Assembly: GCF_009741375.1 (NCBI RefSeq) | Contig: NZ_WOWP01000061.1 | Span: 1 to 64,000, forward strand | DNA length: 64,000 bases | Direction: 5' to 3' | Source: Flavobacterium rakeshii | Lineage (GTDB): Bacteria; Bacteroidota; Bacteroidia; Flavobacteriales; Flavobacteriaceae | In this document: positions 17,028-25,851 of the stretch, piece after piece | How positions within the stretch are numbered: position 1 is the first letter of the stretch | How the letters are laid out: each line of letters begins with the position of its first letter | The notes under the pieces: generated by a model | What the model saw: the letters and a program-made list of their open reading frames with translations, nothing else | Told to the model about the DNA's origin: nothing | Databases searched by the model: none | Translations under genes and position numbers: made by a program

Positions 17028-18353
17028 ATGAATATTACAAGAGAGCAGGTAGATGCGCTAAATGCTGTTGTAACAGTAGCCATTACAAAAGAAGATTATA
17101 AACCAAACGTAGATAAGGTATTAGGTGATTACAGAAAAAACGCCAGTATCCCTGGATTCAGGAAAGGTGCTGTGCCAATGAGCCTTATACAAAAACAATA
17201 TGGTAAAGCCGTTCTTGTAGATGAGGTAAACAAATTACTTCAGACTTCACTAAACGATTACCTTGTTGAGGAGAAACTGGATATTCTTGGTAATCCGCTT
17301 CCAAAAATCACTGAAGATTTTAACTGGGATGCAGATGATTATGCTTTTGAGTTTGAACTTGGTCTTGCGCCTGAGTTTGCTGTAGATCTTGCAGCTAAAA
17401 ACAAACTTGTAAAATACAACATCACAGCAGACGAGAAAATGCTTGATGAGCAGGTAGAGCGTATACAAAAACAATACGGTAAACTTGTTTCTAAAGAGAA
17501 ATCAGAAGAAGGAGATGATATTAAAGGTACTTTCACTAACGAAGAGAAAGGTATCAACAATAATGTAACAATTACTCCGTCTATCTTCAAAACTAAAACA
17601 GCAGGTAAAAAATTCATCGGTAAAAAAGTTGGTGATGTAGTTACTGTTTCTACTAAAAACCTGTTTGATGACGACCACAAACTTATGGAGTACCTTAAAG
17701 TAGGTCACGACGATGTTCACGGTCTTGAAATTGATGTTGACTTCACTATTGAAGAAATTAATACTACAGAGAAAGCAGAACTTAACCAGGAGCTTTTTGA
17801 TAAGTTATTTGGGGAAGGTGTTGTAACATCTGTAGAGCAGTTAAAAGAAAAAATTAAGGAAGATGCAGAGCAGCAGTTTGCTACTCAGGCAGATCAGAAA
17901 TTCCTTAACGATGTAACTGAGTTCCTTATTGAGAACACTAAGTTTGATCTTCCTGCAGAATTCCTTAAAAAATGGATACAAACAGCTGGTGAAAACCCGC
18001 TATCTCCAGAGCAGGCTGAGGAAGAGTACAACAAATCTGAAAAAGGTTTACGTTACCAGTTAATTGAAGGTAAAGTTATTACTGAAAACAACCTTCAAAT
18101 AACTTTTGATGATCTTAAAGCATACACTGCAGAGGTTATTAAAAAACAAATGGCACAGTTCGGTCAGATGAATCCAACAGACGAAGATGTTGAAGGTATC
18201 GTGTCTAGAGTACTTTCTAACAAAGACGAAGTTAAGAGGTTATCTGAGCAGGTAATGAGCGAAAAAATGCTTAACCTGTTTAAGGAGAACGTGAAAGCTA
18301 AAGAAAAAGAAGTTACTTACGAGGCGTTCATTAAGGAAATGTACGGAGAGTAA
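17028..18353 (+). CDS. tig: Trigger factor
   Basis: A 441-residue ribosome-associated chaperone with the usual three parts. The N-terminal ribosome-binding domain contains IPGFRKGAVPMSLI at about 40-53 (the ribosome-docking GFRxG..P motif). The middle is the FKBP-like domain, and a helical C-terminal arm runs from about residue 250 to 441. In many Bacteroidota the FKBP region is diverged and the peptidyl-prolyl isomerase pocket is weak; it is diverged here too. The gene is followed by clpP and clpX, the conserved tig-clpP-clpX order for protein folding and degradation. Confidence 0.94.
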   Translation: MNITREQVDALNAVVTVAITKEDYKPNVDKVLGDYRKNASIPGFRKGAVPMSLIQKQYGKAVLVDEVNKLLQTSLNDYLVEEKLDILGNPLPKITEDFNWDADDYAFEFELGLAPEFAVDLAAKNKLVKYNITADEKMLDEQVERIQKQYGKLVSKEKSEEGDDIKGTFTNEEKGINNNVTITPSIFKTKTAGKKFIGKKVGDVVTVSTKNLFDDDHKLMEYLKVGHDDVHGLEIDVDFTIEEINTTEKAELNQELFDKLFGEGVVTSVEQLKEKIKEDAEQQFATQADQKFLNDVTEFLIENTKFDLPAEFLKKWIQTAGENPLSPEQAEEEYNKSEKGLRYQLIEGKVITENNLQITFDDLKAYTAEVIKKQMAQFGQMNPTDEDVEGIVSRVLSNKDEVKRLSEQVMSEKMLNLFKENVKAKEKEVTYEAFIKEMYGE

Positions 18354-18370
18354 ATCTCGTAAAAAATGAG

Positions 18371-18378
18371 TATATTTG
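18371..18378 (+). promoter_or_regulatory. Possible -7 box for clpP
   Basis: TATATTTG is an exact TAnnTTTG match placed between the tig stop and the tig terminator hairpin. A transcript from it would begin inside the hairpin and so would lack the complete terminator. No good -33 is seen. Confidence 0.4.
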
Positions 18379-18379
18379 A

Positions 18380-18411
18380 GCGTCAGGATTTTTATCCTGA
18401 CGCTTTTTTTT
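18380..18411 (+). terminator. Rho-independent terminator after tig
   Basis: A perfect 10-bp stem GCGTCAGGAT/ATCCTGACGC with a TTTT loop and a T-rich tail (18404-18411). Confidence 0.93.
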
Positions 18412-18443
18412 ACACTTAATTAAATTTAAATCAAAAACGGACT

Positions 18444-19118
18444 ATGAATTACGGCAAAGAATTTAGAAAATATGCCACAAAACATCATGGCATAAACAAT
18501 CTATATTACGATAAATTAGTTAACCGAGTTACTCCGGTGGGAATGACTCCTTACATCATGGAAGAGCGCCAGATGAATGTGGCTCAGCTTGACGTCTTTT
18601 CACGTTTAATGATGGATAGGATTATCTTTTTAGGTACTGGTATAGACGACCAGGTGGCAAACATTGTACAGGCGCAGTTATTGTTCCTTGAAAGTACAGA
18701 CGCTTCAAAAGACATTCAAATCTACATTAACTCTCCGGGTGGTAGCGTATATGCCGGTTTAGGTATGTATGATACCATGCAGTACATTAGGCCTGATGTA
18801 GCTACTATCTGTACAGGTATGGCAGCTTCTATGGGTGCTGTACTTCTATGTGCAGGAGCCGATGGTAAGCGTTCGGCATTACCGCATTCAAGAGTTATGA
18901 TTCACCAGCCATCAGGAGGTGCACAGGGTGTTGCTACTGATATGGAGATCAATCTTCGTGAAATGCTAAAACTAAAAGAGGAGTTATATCGTATAATATC
19001 TAAGCACTCTAAGCAGGATTACGACAAAGTATTTAAAGACAGTGAGAGAGATTACTGGATGAAAGCAACTGAGGCTAAGGAATATGGTATGATTGACGAA
19101 GTGCTTATAAGAGAGTAA
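18444..19118 (+). CDS. clpP: ATP-dependent Clp protease proteolytic subunit
   Basis: A 224-residue ClpP. The catalytic triad is visible as Ser129 (GMAASMGA), His154 (MIHQPSGG) and Asp203 in the SERDYWM segment. The INSPGGSVYAG block at 95-105 forms the handle and oxyanion region. Residues 1-30 are a longer N-terminal propeptide-like region than in E. coli. ClpP forms tetradecameric barrels that degrade proteins unfolded by ClpX, encoded 76 bases downstream. Clear operon partner. Confidence 0.97.
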   Translation: MNYGKEFRKYATKHHGINNLYYDKLVNRVTPVGMTPYIMEERQMNVAQLDVFSRLMMDRIIFLGTGIDDQVANIVQAQLLFLESTDASKDIQIYINSPGGSVYAGLGMYDTMQYIRPDVATICTGMAASMGAVLLCAGADGKRSALPHSRVMIHQPSGGAQGVATDMEINLREMLKLKEELYRIISKHSKQDYDKVFKDSERDYWMKATEAKEYGMIDEVLIRE

Positions 19119-19133
19119 ATAAGAAATAAATAG

Positions 19134-19141
19134 TATATTTG
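19134..19141 (+). promoter_or_regulatory. Possible -7 box for clpX
   Basis: TATATTTG, an exact consensus match, lies 53 bases before the clpX ATG and just after clpP. It is followed by a GC-rich hairpin at 19152-19172. No clear -33 element. Confidence 0.45.
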
Positions 19142-19151
19142 CGTTTTAATT

Positions 19152-19172
19152 GGCCGGACTCATAATCCGGCC
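19152..19172 (+). promoter_or_regulatory. GC-rich hairpin in the clpX leader
   Basis: Perfect 7-bp arms GGCCGGA/TCCGGCC with a 7-base loop in the clpP-clpX gap. Only three T follow, so termination would be weak. It may be a partial terminator, an mRNA-processing site or a 5' stabilising stem. Confidence 0.5.
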
Positions 19173-19194
19173 TTTAAAACATAGAGTAAAACAT

Positions 19195-20427
19195 ATGGCT
19201 AAAGAGATTTTAGAGTGTTCTTTTTGTGGCAGGAAAAAGCCTGAAACCAATTTGCTTATAGCAGGTATTAATGCGCATATTTGTGACCGATGCATAGAGC
19301 AGGCTCACGGTATAGTGCTTGAGGAGCTTAAGCAAAGCGGATCATCTACGCTTGCGGCTGAGCTTGAGCTTAAAAGGCCGAAAGAGATTAGGACTTTCCT
19401 TGATCAGTATGTTATCGGACAGGATCAAACTAAAAAGGTACTGTCGGTAGCAGTTTACAATCACTACAAAAGGTTGATGCAAAAGCAGGATGATGAAGGG
19501 GTAGAGATTGAAAAAAGTAACATCCTTATGGTAGGGCAAACCGGTACGGGGAAAACCCTGGTAGCTAAAACCATTGCAAGGATGTTAAATGTACCGCTTA
19601 CCATTGTAGATGCCACTGTACTTACAGAAGCCGGTTATGTAGGTGAAGACGTTGAGAGTATACTTACACGTTTACTACAGGCAGCCGACTATGATGTGAA
19701 AAAGGCAGAAAGAGGTATCGTATTTATTGATGAGATAGATAAAATTGCCCGTAAGAGCGATAACCCTTCTATTACACGAGATGTATCGGGAGAAGGGGTA
19801 CAACAGGCTTTACTAAAGCTTCTTGAAGGTACTGTGGTGAATGTTCCGCCTAAGGGAGGAAGAAAACACCCTGACCAAAAGTTTATAGAGGTGAATACTC
19901 AGGATATCCTGTTTATTGCCGGCGGTGCTTTTGACGGTATTGACCGTGTTATATCAAAAAGGCTTAACAGGCAGGCTGTAGGTTACAGCACATCGCGTAA
20001 TGCTGATGAGATTGATAACGATAACCTGTTACAATACATTATCCCTAAAGATGTGAAAGACTTTGGTCTTATCCCTGAGATTATAGGTAGGCTTCCGGTT
20101 CTAACACACATGGATCCGCTTGACAGGGAAACATTAAGAGCGATACTTACAGAGCCTAAAAATGCGCTTGTAAAACAATATAAAAAGCTGTTTGCAATGG
20201 ATGATGTTGAGTTATCTATTAATAATGAGGCTCTTGATTATATTGTAGACAAAGCGTTAGAGTATAAGCTTGGTGCAAGGGGACTACGTTCACTTTGTGA
20301 AGCAATACTAAATGAAGCGATGTATGAAATTCCGGGTTCTGATGAAACAGAGCTTAATATTGATAAGGAATATGTGGAGCATCACTTAAACAAAACCTTA
20401 CTTAAGCGTTTAAAAGCAGCATCATAA
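19195..20427 (+). CDS. clpX: ATP-dependent Clp protease ATP-binding subunit ClpX
   Basis: A 410-residue AAA+ unfoldase. The start ATG gives [16 protein letters not shown] longer frame from a TTG at 19150 would read through the leader hairpin and is not used. The zinc-binding domain has Cys8, Cys11, Cys30 and Cys33. Walker A is GQTGTGKT (114-121), the pore loop GYVG (147-150) and Walker B VFIDEID (176-182). ClpX delivers unfolded substrates to ClpP. Length and order match the family. A strong terminator follows. Confidence 0.97.
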   Translation: MAKEILECSFCGRKKPETNLLIAGINAHICDRCIEQAHGIVLEELKQSGSSTLAAELELKRPKEIRTFLDQYVIGQDQTKKVLSVAVYNHYKRLMQKQDDEGVEIEKSNILMVGQTGTGKTLVAKTIARMLNVPLTIVDATVLTEAGYVGEDVESILTRLLQAADYDVKKAERGIVFIDEIDKIARKSDNPSITRDVSGEGVQQALLKLLEGTVVNVPPKGGRKHPDQKFIEVNTQDILFIAGGAFDGIDRVISKRLNRQAVGYSTSRNADEIDNDNLLQYIIPKDVKDFGLIPEIIGRLPVLTHMDPLDRETLRAILTEPKNALVKQYKKLFAMDDVELSINNEALDYIVDKALEYKLGARGLRSLCEAILNEAMYEIPGSDETELNIDKEYVEHHLNKTLLKRLKAAS

Positions 20428-20440
20428 TTGCTCGTATATA

Positions 20441-20480
20441 ATAAATAAAAAGGCTGCCTAATGGCAGCCTTTTTATTTAT
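20441..20480. terminator. Bidirectional terminator after clpX
   Basis: An 18-bp perfect stem (ATAAATAAAAAGGCTGCC and its complement) with a TAAT loop. It serves clpX on the plus strand and, from the other side, overlaps the stop codon of the small lipoprotein gene. Confidence 0.93.
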
Positions 20481-20629
20481 ACATCTTTTTTTACTGTGGT
20501 TGTCTTTTCTGTTTTTTGCATGTTTTCGGTATCACACCATTTTCTGCCGTTACAGCCCAGTCGCTTGGGTCCGCAGGAAGCTAATAGTAATACCGAGGCG
20601 CCAAATGCCAGTACATAAGTCTTTTTCAT
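20477..20629 (-). CDS. Small Cys-containing lipoprotein (50 aa)
   Basis: A 50-codon gene that is easy to miss. Residues 1-18 are a lipoprotein signal peptide (MKKTYVLAFGASVLLLAS) and the lipobox gives Cys19. The mature part starts CGPKRLGCNGRKWC, with three cysteines, and ends in a Lys/Thr-rich tail. The coding strand is oriented like the downstream neighbours and ends inside a bidirectional terminator. It resembles tiny lipoproteins (CGP.R.GC..RxxC) I associate with Flavobacteriaceae; no function is known. Confidence 0.75.
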   Translation of the reverse strand: MKKTYVLAFGASVLLLASCGPKRLGCNGRKWCDTENMQKTEKTTTVKKDV

Positions 20630-20693
20630 AGTGTTCGCTTTTTTACAAAGATAAAAACTACAATATAAACCACTGATTATTTAACAGTTGTAT

Positions 20694-22223
20694 TTATGCG
20701 TTTACATCGGCTATTTGCATAGACTTTAGTTTTTCAAGGTAATCACGCTCGTTAGAAAGTCGTGGTATTTTATGTTGCCCGCCCAGTTTATCCTGTGCTT
20801 TAAGCCAGTCGTAAAACAGCTTAGGTCTTGCCACATTAAGAACAAGAGGGTTAAGGGTCATATTATTGTAGCGCTTGGCTTCATAATCAGAGTTAAGGGA
20901 CTGTAATGCCTCATCAAGATGTTTCCTAAAGGCTTCTACGTCTTCCGGATGTTTCCCAAATTCAATAATCCATTCGTGCGCGCCTTTTTCCTTGCCGTCC
21001 ATAAAAATAGGGGCAACGGTATAATCTACCACATCGGCACCGGTAATGTTACAGGCTTTGGCTATAGCCCTGTCGGTATTTTCTACCATCAGTTCTTCAC
21101 CAAAAACATTAATGTGGTGTTTGGTTCTTCCGGTTATTTTTATGCGATATGGGTTAAGCGAAGTAAAGCGTACGGTATCGCCAATAAGGTATCGCCATAA
21201 TCCCGAGTTAGTAGTAATAAGTACGGCGTAATTTCTATTCAGTTCCACATCGGCAAGTCGTACAGCTTTTTGGTTTGGTTTCCCAAAGCTGTCCATAGGG
21301 ATAAACTCATAGAAAATACCGTAATCAAGCATTAATAAAAGTTCGTCACTATCGTTGCTGTCCTGTATGGCAAAAAAGCCTTCTGAGGCGTTATAGATCT
21401 CGTAGTATTTAAAATCGCTTTTTGGCAGTATCTTTTTGTATTGGTCGCGATAAGGTTCAAAACTTACTCCGCCGTGGAAGTACACTTCCACATTAGGCCA
21501 TATTTCATGCAGGTTGCCTTTTCCTGTTTCTTCCAGTATCCTGTTCATTAAAACAAGCATCCATGAAGGAACTCCGGCAAAACTGGTTACGTTTTCGTTT
21601 GTGGTTTCCTTTACAATGGCCGATAGCTTGCTTTCCCATTCACTCATAAGGGAAACCTTATTGCTAGGGGTGCTGCTAAACTCTGCCCACATCGGCATAT
21701 TTTCAATAAGGATAGCCGAAAGGTCACCAAAAAAGGTATTGTTGTCCTCATATAACTGTTTGCTGCCACCCAGCCTAAGGCTTTTTCCGGTAAACAGCTG
21801 TGCATCCTCATTGTTGTTTAAGTAAAGGCACAATAGGTCTTTTGCAGCCTTGTAATGGCAGTCCTCAAGCGCTTCGGGGCTAACAGGTATAAACTTGCTT
21901 TTGGCATTGGTTGTACCGCTTGATTTGGCAAACCATTTTATTTGTGTAGGCCAAATTACATTTTGCTCTCCGCGGCGGGTTTGCTCAATAAGCGGTTCTA
22001 AATCCTCGTAGGTGGAAATAGGTATCCTTTCGGCAAAAGTGCTGTAATTCCTTATGGATGAAAAATCATATTTCTTACCGAAAGAGGTATTTTCGGCCCA
22101 TCGGATAAGGTTATGAAGCAATTCTTCCTGTACTTCGTTAGGATATTTTAGAAACAATTCTATCTGATGGATTCTTTTTTTCAAAATCCAGGAAGCAACC
22201 GAATTGATAATCGCCAAAGCCAT
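20694..22223 (-). CDS. GH3 auxin-responsive-promoter family protein
   Basis: A 509-residue member of the GH3 branch of the ANL adenylating superfamily. The AMP-binding loop KSSGTTNAKSKFIPVS lies at about 104-119. The second motif YNASEGFFA (YxASE) lies near 278-286, with the acyl-binding HGGVSFEPY just before it. In plants GH3 enzymes join amino acids to hormones; bacterial members are widespread in Bacteroidota and their substrate is unknown. Divergent from the DUF2797 gene, with a shared palindromic promoter region of 41 bases. Confidence 0.88.
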   Translation of the reverse strand: MALAIINSVASWILKKRIHQIELFLKYPNEVQEELLHNLIRWAENTSFGKKYDFSSIRNYSTFAERIPISTYEDLEPLIEQTRRGEQNVIWPTQIKWFAKSSGTTNAKSKFIPVSPEALEDCHYKAAKDLLCLYLNNNEDAQLFTGKSLRLGGSKQLYEDNNTFFGDLSAILIENMPMWAEFSSTPSNKVSLMSEWESKLSAIVKETTNENVTSFAGVPSWMLVLMNRILEETGKGNLHEIWPNVEVYFHGGVSFEPYRDQYKKILPKSDFKYYEIYNASEGFFAIQDSNDSDELLLMLDYGIFYEFIPMDSFGKPNQKAVRLADVELNRNYAVLITTNSGLWRYLIGDTVRFTSLNPYRIKITGRTKHHINVFGEELMVENTDRAIAKACNITGADVVDYTVAPIFMDGKEKGAHEWIIEFGKHPEDVEAFRKHLDEALQSLNSDYEAKRYNNMTLNPLVLNVARPKLFYDWLKAQDKLGGQHKIPRLSNERDYLEKLKSMQIADVNA

Positions 22224-22229
22224 ATTTTA

Positions 22230-22256
22230 TAGTATCTTTATGCCATAAAAATACTA
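22230..22256. promoter_or_regulatory. Palindrome in the GH3/DUF2797 divergent promoter
   Basis: A 27-bp near-perfect palindrome: TAGTATCTTTATG, a central C, CATAAAAATACTA (12 of 13 pairs). Each half contains a -7-like box (TATCTTTA / TATTTTTA) facing its own gene, so it may be both a symmetric divergent promoter and an operator. Confidence 0.55.
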
Positions 22257-22264
22257 AATTTTCC

Positions 22265-23062
22265 ATGCAATACGAAGGTGTACTAACAAAAATGCAGACA
22301 GAAGCGGGCAGCCCGATACAGTATTATCTGGTGTTTGAAAACAGCTTTTTGAATATGAATCAGTTATTAGGCAGAGAACTTGAGATTAATTTTCAGGGAT
22401 TTAAGTGCCTTAACTGCGGTAAGAACAAAAAGATTTACAGAATGGGCTTTTGTTATGACTGTTTTTACAAGATTCCGCAGGCGGGTGACTGGATTATGCG
22501 CCCGGAACTGAGTACAGCGCACTTAGGTATAGCCGATAGAGATTTAGAATTTGAACAAAAGGCACAGTTACAACCGCATATTGTATACCTGGCATCATCG
22601 AGCGATATGAAAGTGGGGGTTACCCGTAAATCACAAATTCCTACACGTTGGATAGATCAGGGAGCATCGCAGGCTATTCCTATTGTAGAAGTACCAAACA
22701 GGTATTTGGCAGGTATAACTGAGGTAGCTTTAAAGGATCATTTTTCTGATAAGATAAACTGGAAAAAAATGTTGGTTAACCATGTACCGCCAATTGATTT
22801 AGTTAGCAAGAGAAATGAAATAAAAGAACTACTGCCGGATGAGGTGAAAGAGTATTTTGATACCACTCCTGAGCATTTGTACACACTGGAATATCCTGTA
22901 CTGGAATATCCTGCCAAAATAAGTAGCCTTAACCTAACCAAAACCCCTGCTTATAGCGGTAAGCTTATGGGAGTGAAGGGGCAGTACCTTATATTTGAAG
23001 ATGGTACTGTGTTTAACGTAAGGTCTAACGAAGGTTTTGAAGTAATTATTACTGTACAATAA
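22265..23062 (+). CDS. DUF2797 domain-containing protein
   Basis: A 265-residue cytoplasmic protein of the DUF2797 family. The zinc-finger-like CLNCGKNKKIYRMGFCYDCF spans residues 47-66 (four cysteines in two CxxC pairs). The block KVGVTRKSQIPTRWIDQGA at about 117-135 resembles a GIY-YIG nuclease-like signature of this family (small strand plus Arg). The function is not established. It is divergent from GH3 and ends at a strong terminator. Confidence 0.82.
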   Translation: MQYEGVLTKMQTEAGSPIQYYLVFENSFLNMNQLLGRELEINFQGFKCLNCGKNKKIYRMGFCYDCFYKIPQAGDWIMRPELSTAHLGIADRDLEFEQKAQLQPHIVYLASSSDMKVGVTRKSQIPTRWIDQGASQAIPIVEVPNRYLAGITEVALKDHFSDKINWKKMLVNHVPPIDLVSKRNEIKELLPDEVKEYFDTTPEHLYTLEYPVLEYPAKISSLNLTKTPAYSGKLMGVKGQYLIFEDGTVFNVRSNEGFEVIITVQ

Positions 23063-23080
23063 TAACAGTGTCATTATAAT

Positions 23081-23111
23081 AAAAAAGTCCCGCCATTGGC
23101 GGGACTTTTTT
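23081..23111. terminator. Bidirectional terminator between DUF2797 and AsmA genes
   Basis: A 14-bp perfect stem AAAAAAGTCCCGCC/GGCGGGACTTTTTT with an ATT loop, placed between convergent genes. Confidence 0.93.
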
Positions 23112-23113
23112 AT

Positions 23114-25801
23114 TTATTCTTCTTTTTTGTCTTTCTTTTTAAAGAGACCGTTTATCAAATCTTTTCCGGCTTCTTTTGCTTTATCCTCAGCAGTTTGCTG
23201 TGTTTGGTTATTAGTAGTGTTTTCCTTAGAGGTTGCAGATGTATCTGTTTTATCCTCTTCTTTTTTGCCACCACCTAACAGGTTGTTAAGAGCATCTTTT
23301 ACCTTGTCTTCTCCCTGTTGTTTTAACTTGTCTTTTTGCTGGTTTACAAGCTGATTAGTAAGGTTACCTACAGCTTTACTCAGGTCGGTACTAACTTTAG
23401 GGTTGTTAAAGTTACCGCTTACTACTGCATTAACAGGTATGCTTATTTTGCTGGCATCAGTACCGTTTAGTGAGCTTATCAGTTTGTTTACGTCGCTGCC
23501 TAAATATTTTGCAGGTACATTAAAGGCAATGTTATAATTCATAGACTGGTCAAAACCATGTTGTCCGCCTATTTGTACATCAATGTCCTGATACTTAATA
23601 TTGAAAGGTTTGATTATAACCTTACCATTTTCAAAACTAAGGTATGTTTTCAGGTTGTTGATGTTAAGTTTGTCTATATCAATAAAGCTTAGGTTGCTGT
23701 CAAGAGCCGTAAGCATTTTAGAGTTTTCTTTGTTTACGCTGGTATTAAGTAACTGTCCCAGTAAATCTCCGGTAAGGCTGTTAAGGTCCGGAGTCATTTC
23801 CTTACTGTCCAGATTACCTGATAGGTTTATGGTAGAGTTTATTTTACCGCTAATAACATTTGCTATAGGCGCGATAGATTTAAGCATGTCCAGTTGTGTA
23901 AACGACTGGGTAATATCTACAGCGTTAAGCGATAAATCCATTTTGAATGTTGGTGTAGCAGCTTTGGTAGAGACATTACCGTTAAATCCTATTTTTCCGC
24001 CAAATATATCAGTGCTGATATTTTGTAGTGCAACAGCTTCATCTTTAACAACCATTTTACCCGATACGTTTTTAAGGTTCAGGTTATCGTAAATTACAGT
24101 GTTTGCTTTTGCCGTAATGGTACAGTCAAGGAAAGCAGGTATTTTAACCGCTTCAGATGATGATGCCGTAGCGGCTTTAGCCTCTGTTTTTGCTTCGCCT
24201 TCTGTTTTAGCAGCAGGAGTGGCACTTTCCGGAGCCATGAAATCAGCAACCATTAACTGGTTAGAATTCATGTCGAAGTTACCTTTAAGGGTTTGATCCT
24301 TAAATATAAATCCGTAGAAGTTATCAAGCGTACCCGATACGGCAATGTCTGATTTTCCTGTTTTAGCTTTAAACTCGCTAAGGGTAATTCTGCTAGGGTT
24401 AAACTGAATACTTGCCTGGGTAATATCAATTGGGTTAGGTAATCCTTCGCCCGAGTAGGTAAAGCCCGAAAGGCTCATGCTACCGTTGTTCTGCATTTTT
24501 TCGTACTCACTTTTCTCTACCGACTGCATGTCGAATTTGGTAGAAAGGTTAGCTTTTAGTATTCCCGATAGCGGAGTGTCTAACTGCACAGGGTAAGCTT
24601 TGCTTACGTTAGCCAGGTTAATGGTTCCGTTCAGGTCGGCATTTACAAGTGCGTTGTCAACTATGTTTCTAACAGTTGCCTTAGCGTTGAATACATCCTG
24701 ATCTATCCTGAAAGACAGTTTGTCAAGGTTTACATAAGTATCGTTAAGTACACCTGTTTCGTTTATAATTTTGGTATCTATAACAATATTCTCAACAGAC
24801 TTCGGAAGGTCAGGGTATTTAAATGAAGCGTTGTTTGAAGCAATAGCTACATTAAATGTAGGGATGCTGTTTTCGCCGTTAAGTCCTTTTACCTTACCGT
24901 CAATAGTAAAGTCACCTTCGGTTTGAACCGAACTCAGGTTACCCGAATAGGCTTCCGGTACAAGTCCAAGGAAGTTTTTAAACGATGAAGTAGGGGTTTT
25001 AAAGGTAAGGTCTATTTGTTGTCCTTCGTCTTTAAGCGCCACGCTACCATCAAATTCCAGCGGAAGCTGGTTTATAAATGCTTTATTCTCTTTAAATGTA
25101 TAAACGCTGTTTTCTAAATCAATACCTAATACCGCATCCAGCTTAAGTACAACATCCCTCATGTAATTGGTGTTGTCCATATCAAGGGAAAGTTTAGCCG
25201 ATGTTTTAGTGTCAAGATCCAGTTTAGAAGCTGCAAAGTTACCTTTACCTTCGTGGTTCAGGCTGTCTATAACCATTTTGATTTTAGAGCCTTCGTCAAA
25301 ATATTTAAATCGAAGATTTTCAATTTTGTAATCCTGCATGTTAAGGGCAAACGGTTTACTTTCGCTATCATCACCCGGAGTATCTTCCTCGTCTGATTTT
25401 AAAGCGATGTCAAAGTTACCTACACCGTCTTTGTTGATAAGGATGTTAATGATACCGTCTTTGGTAGAAAGCGATTCCAGATTCATAGGTTCGCCTTCAC
25501 CTTTAAATAATTCCTTAACTGACATGGTAAGGTCTATATTACCCATGTATACCAACGTGTCGCCTTCAAACGGAGCTTTATTAATAATGCTCAGCTTGTC
25601 TACCGATACGTTTGCCATCGGGAAGTTTTTAAACAGGCTCAGGCTAACGTCTTCAAACGCTACGGTAGCATCTACCTGTTCGTTAATGGCCTTGGTGACC
25701 ATAGACTTTATTTTGTCTTTAAAAAGGAATGGCACAGATACCAGTGCAATAATGAGGATGAGCAGGATTATACCTGCCCATTTTAAAATTTTCTTGATCA
25801 T
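23114..25801 (-). CDS. AsmA family protein
   Basis: An 895-residue AsmA-type protein: an N-terminal membrane helix (residues 8-26, GIILLILIIALVSVPFLF) followed by FKDKIKSMVTKAINEQ and VSLSLFKNFPMANVSVDKLSI, the family signature for the start of the bridge-like beta-groove. The C-terminal third contains the AsmA-2-like segment (FENGKVIIKPFNIKYQDIDV) and ends with a Lys/Glu/Asp/Thr-rich tail after residue 830. Family members sit in the inner membrane, span the periplasm and are tied to phospholipid transport and outer-membrane homeostasis. It lies downstream of sppA (50-base gap), same strand. Confidence 0.88.
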   Translation of the reverse strand: MIKKILKWAGIILLILIIALVSVPFLFKDKIKSMVTKAINEQVDATVAFEDVSLSLFKNFPMANVSVDKLSIINKAPFEGDTLVYMGNIDLTMSVKELFKGEGEPMNLESLSTKDGIINILINKDGVGNFDIALKSDEEDTPGDDSESKPFALNMQDYKIENLRFKYFDEGSKIKMVIDSLNHEGKGNFAASKLDLDTKTSAKLSLDMDNTNYMRDVVLKLDAVLGIDLENSVYTFKENKAFINQLPLEFDGSVALKDEGQQIDLTFKTPTSSFKNFLGLVPEAYSGNLSSVQTEGDFTIDGKVKGLNGENSIPTFNVAIASNNASFKYPDLPKSVENIVIDTKIINETGVLNDTYVNLDKLSFRIDQDVFNAKATVRNIVDNALVNADLNGTINLANVSKAYPVQLDTPLSGILKANLSTKFDMQSVEKSEYEKMQNNGSMSLSGFTYSGEGLPNPIDITQASIQFNPSRITLSEFKAKTGKSDIAVSGTLDNFYGFIFKDQTLKGNFDMNSNQLMVADFMAPESATPAAKTEGEAKTEAKAATASSSEAVKIPAFLDCTITAKANTVIYDNLNLKNVSGKMVVKDEAVALQNISTDIFGGKIGFNGNVSTKAATPTFKMDLSLNAVDITQSFTQLDMLKSIAPIANVISGKINSTINLSGNLDSKEMTPDLNSLTGDLLGQLLNTSVNKENSKMLTALDSNLSFIDIDKLNINNLKTYLSFENGKVIIKPFNIKYQDIDVQIGGQHGFDQSMNYNIAFNVPAKYLGSDVNKLISSLNGTDASKISIPVNAVVSGNFNNPKVSTDLSKAVGNLTNQLVNQQKDKLKQQGEDKVKDALNNLLGGGKKEEDKTDTSATSKENTTNNQTQQTAEDKAKEAGKDLINGLFKKKDKKEE

Positions 25802-25851
25802 AATATTTAGTTAGAAGCTCTAAAAATACAAATAAAGATTTATAACGTAAA

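Noticed and set aside
19150..19194. TTG start for clpX giving a 15-residue leader
   Set aside because: It would run through the leader hairpin, and the family starts at the zinc-finger lead-in [10 protein letters not shown].
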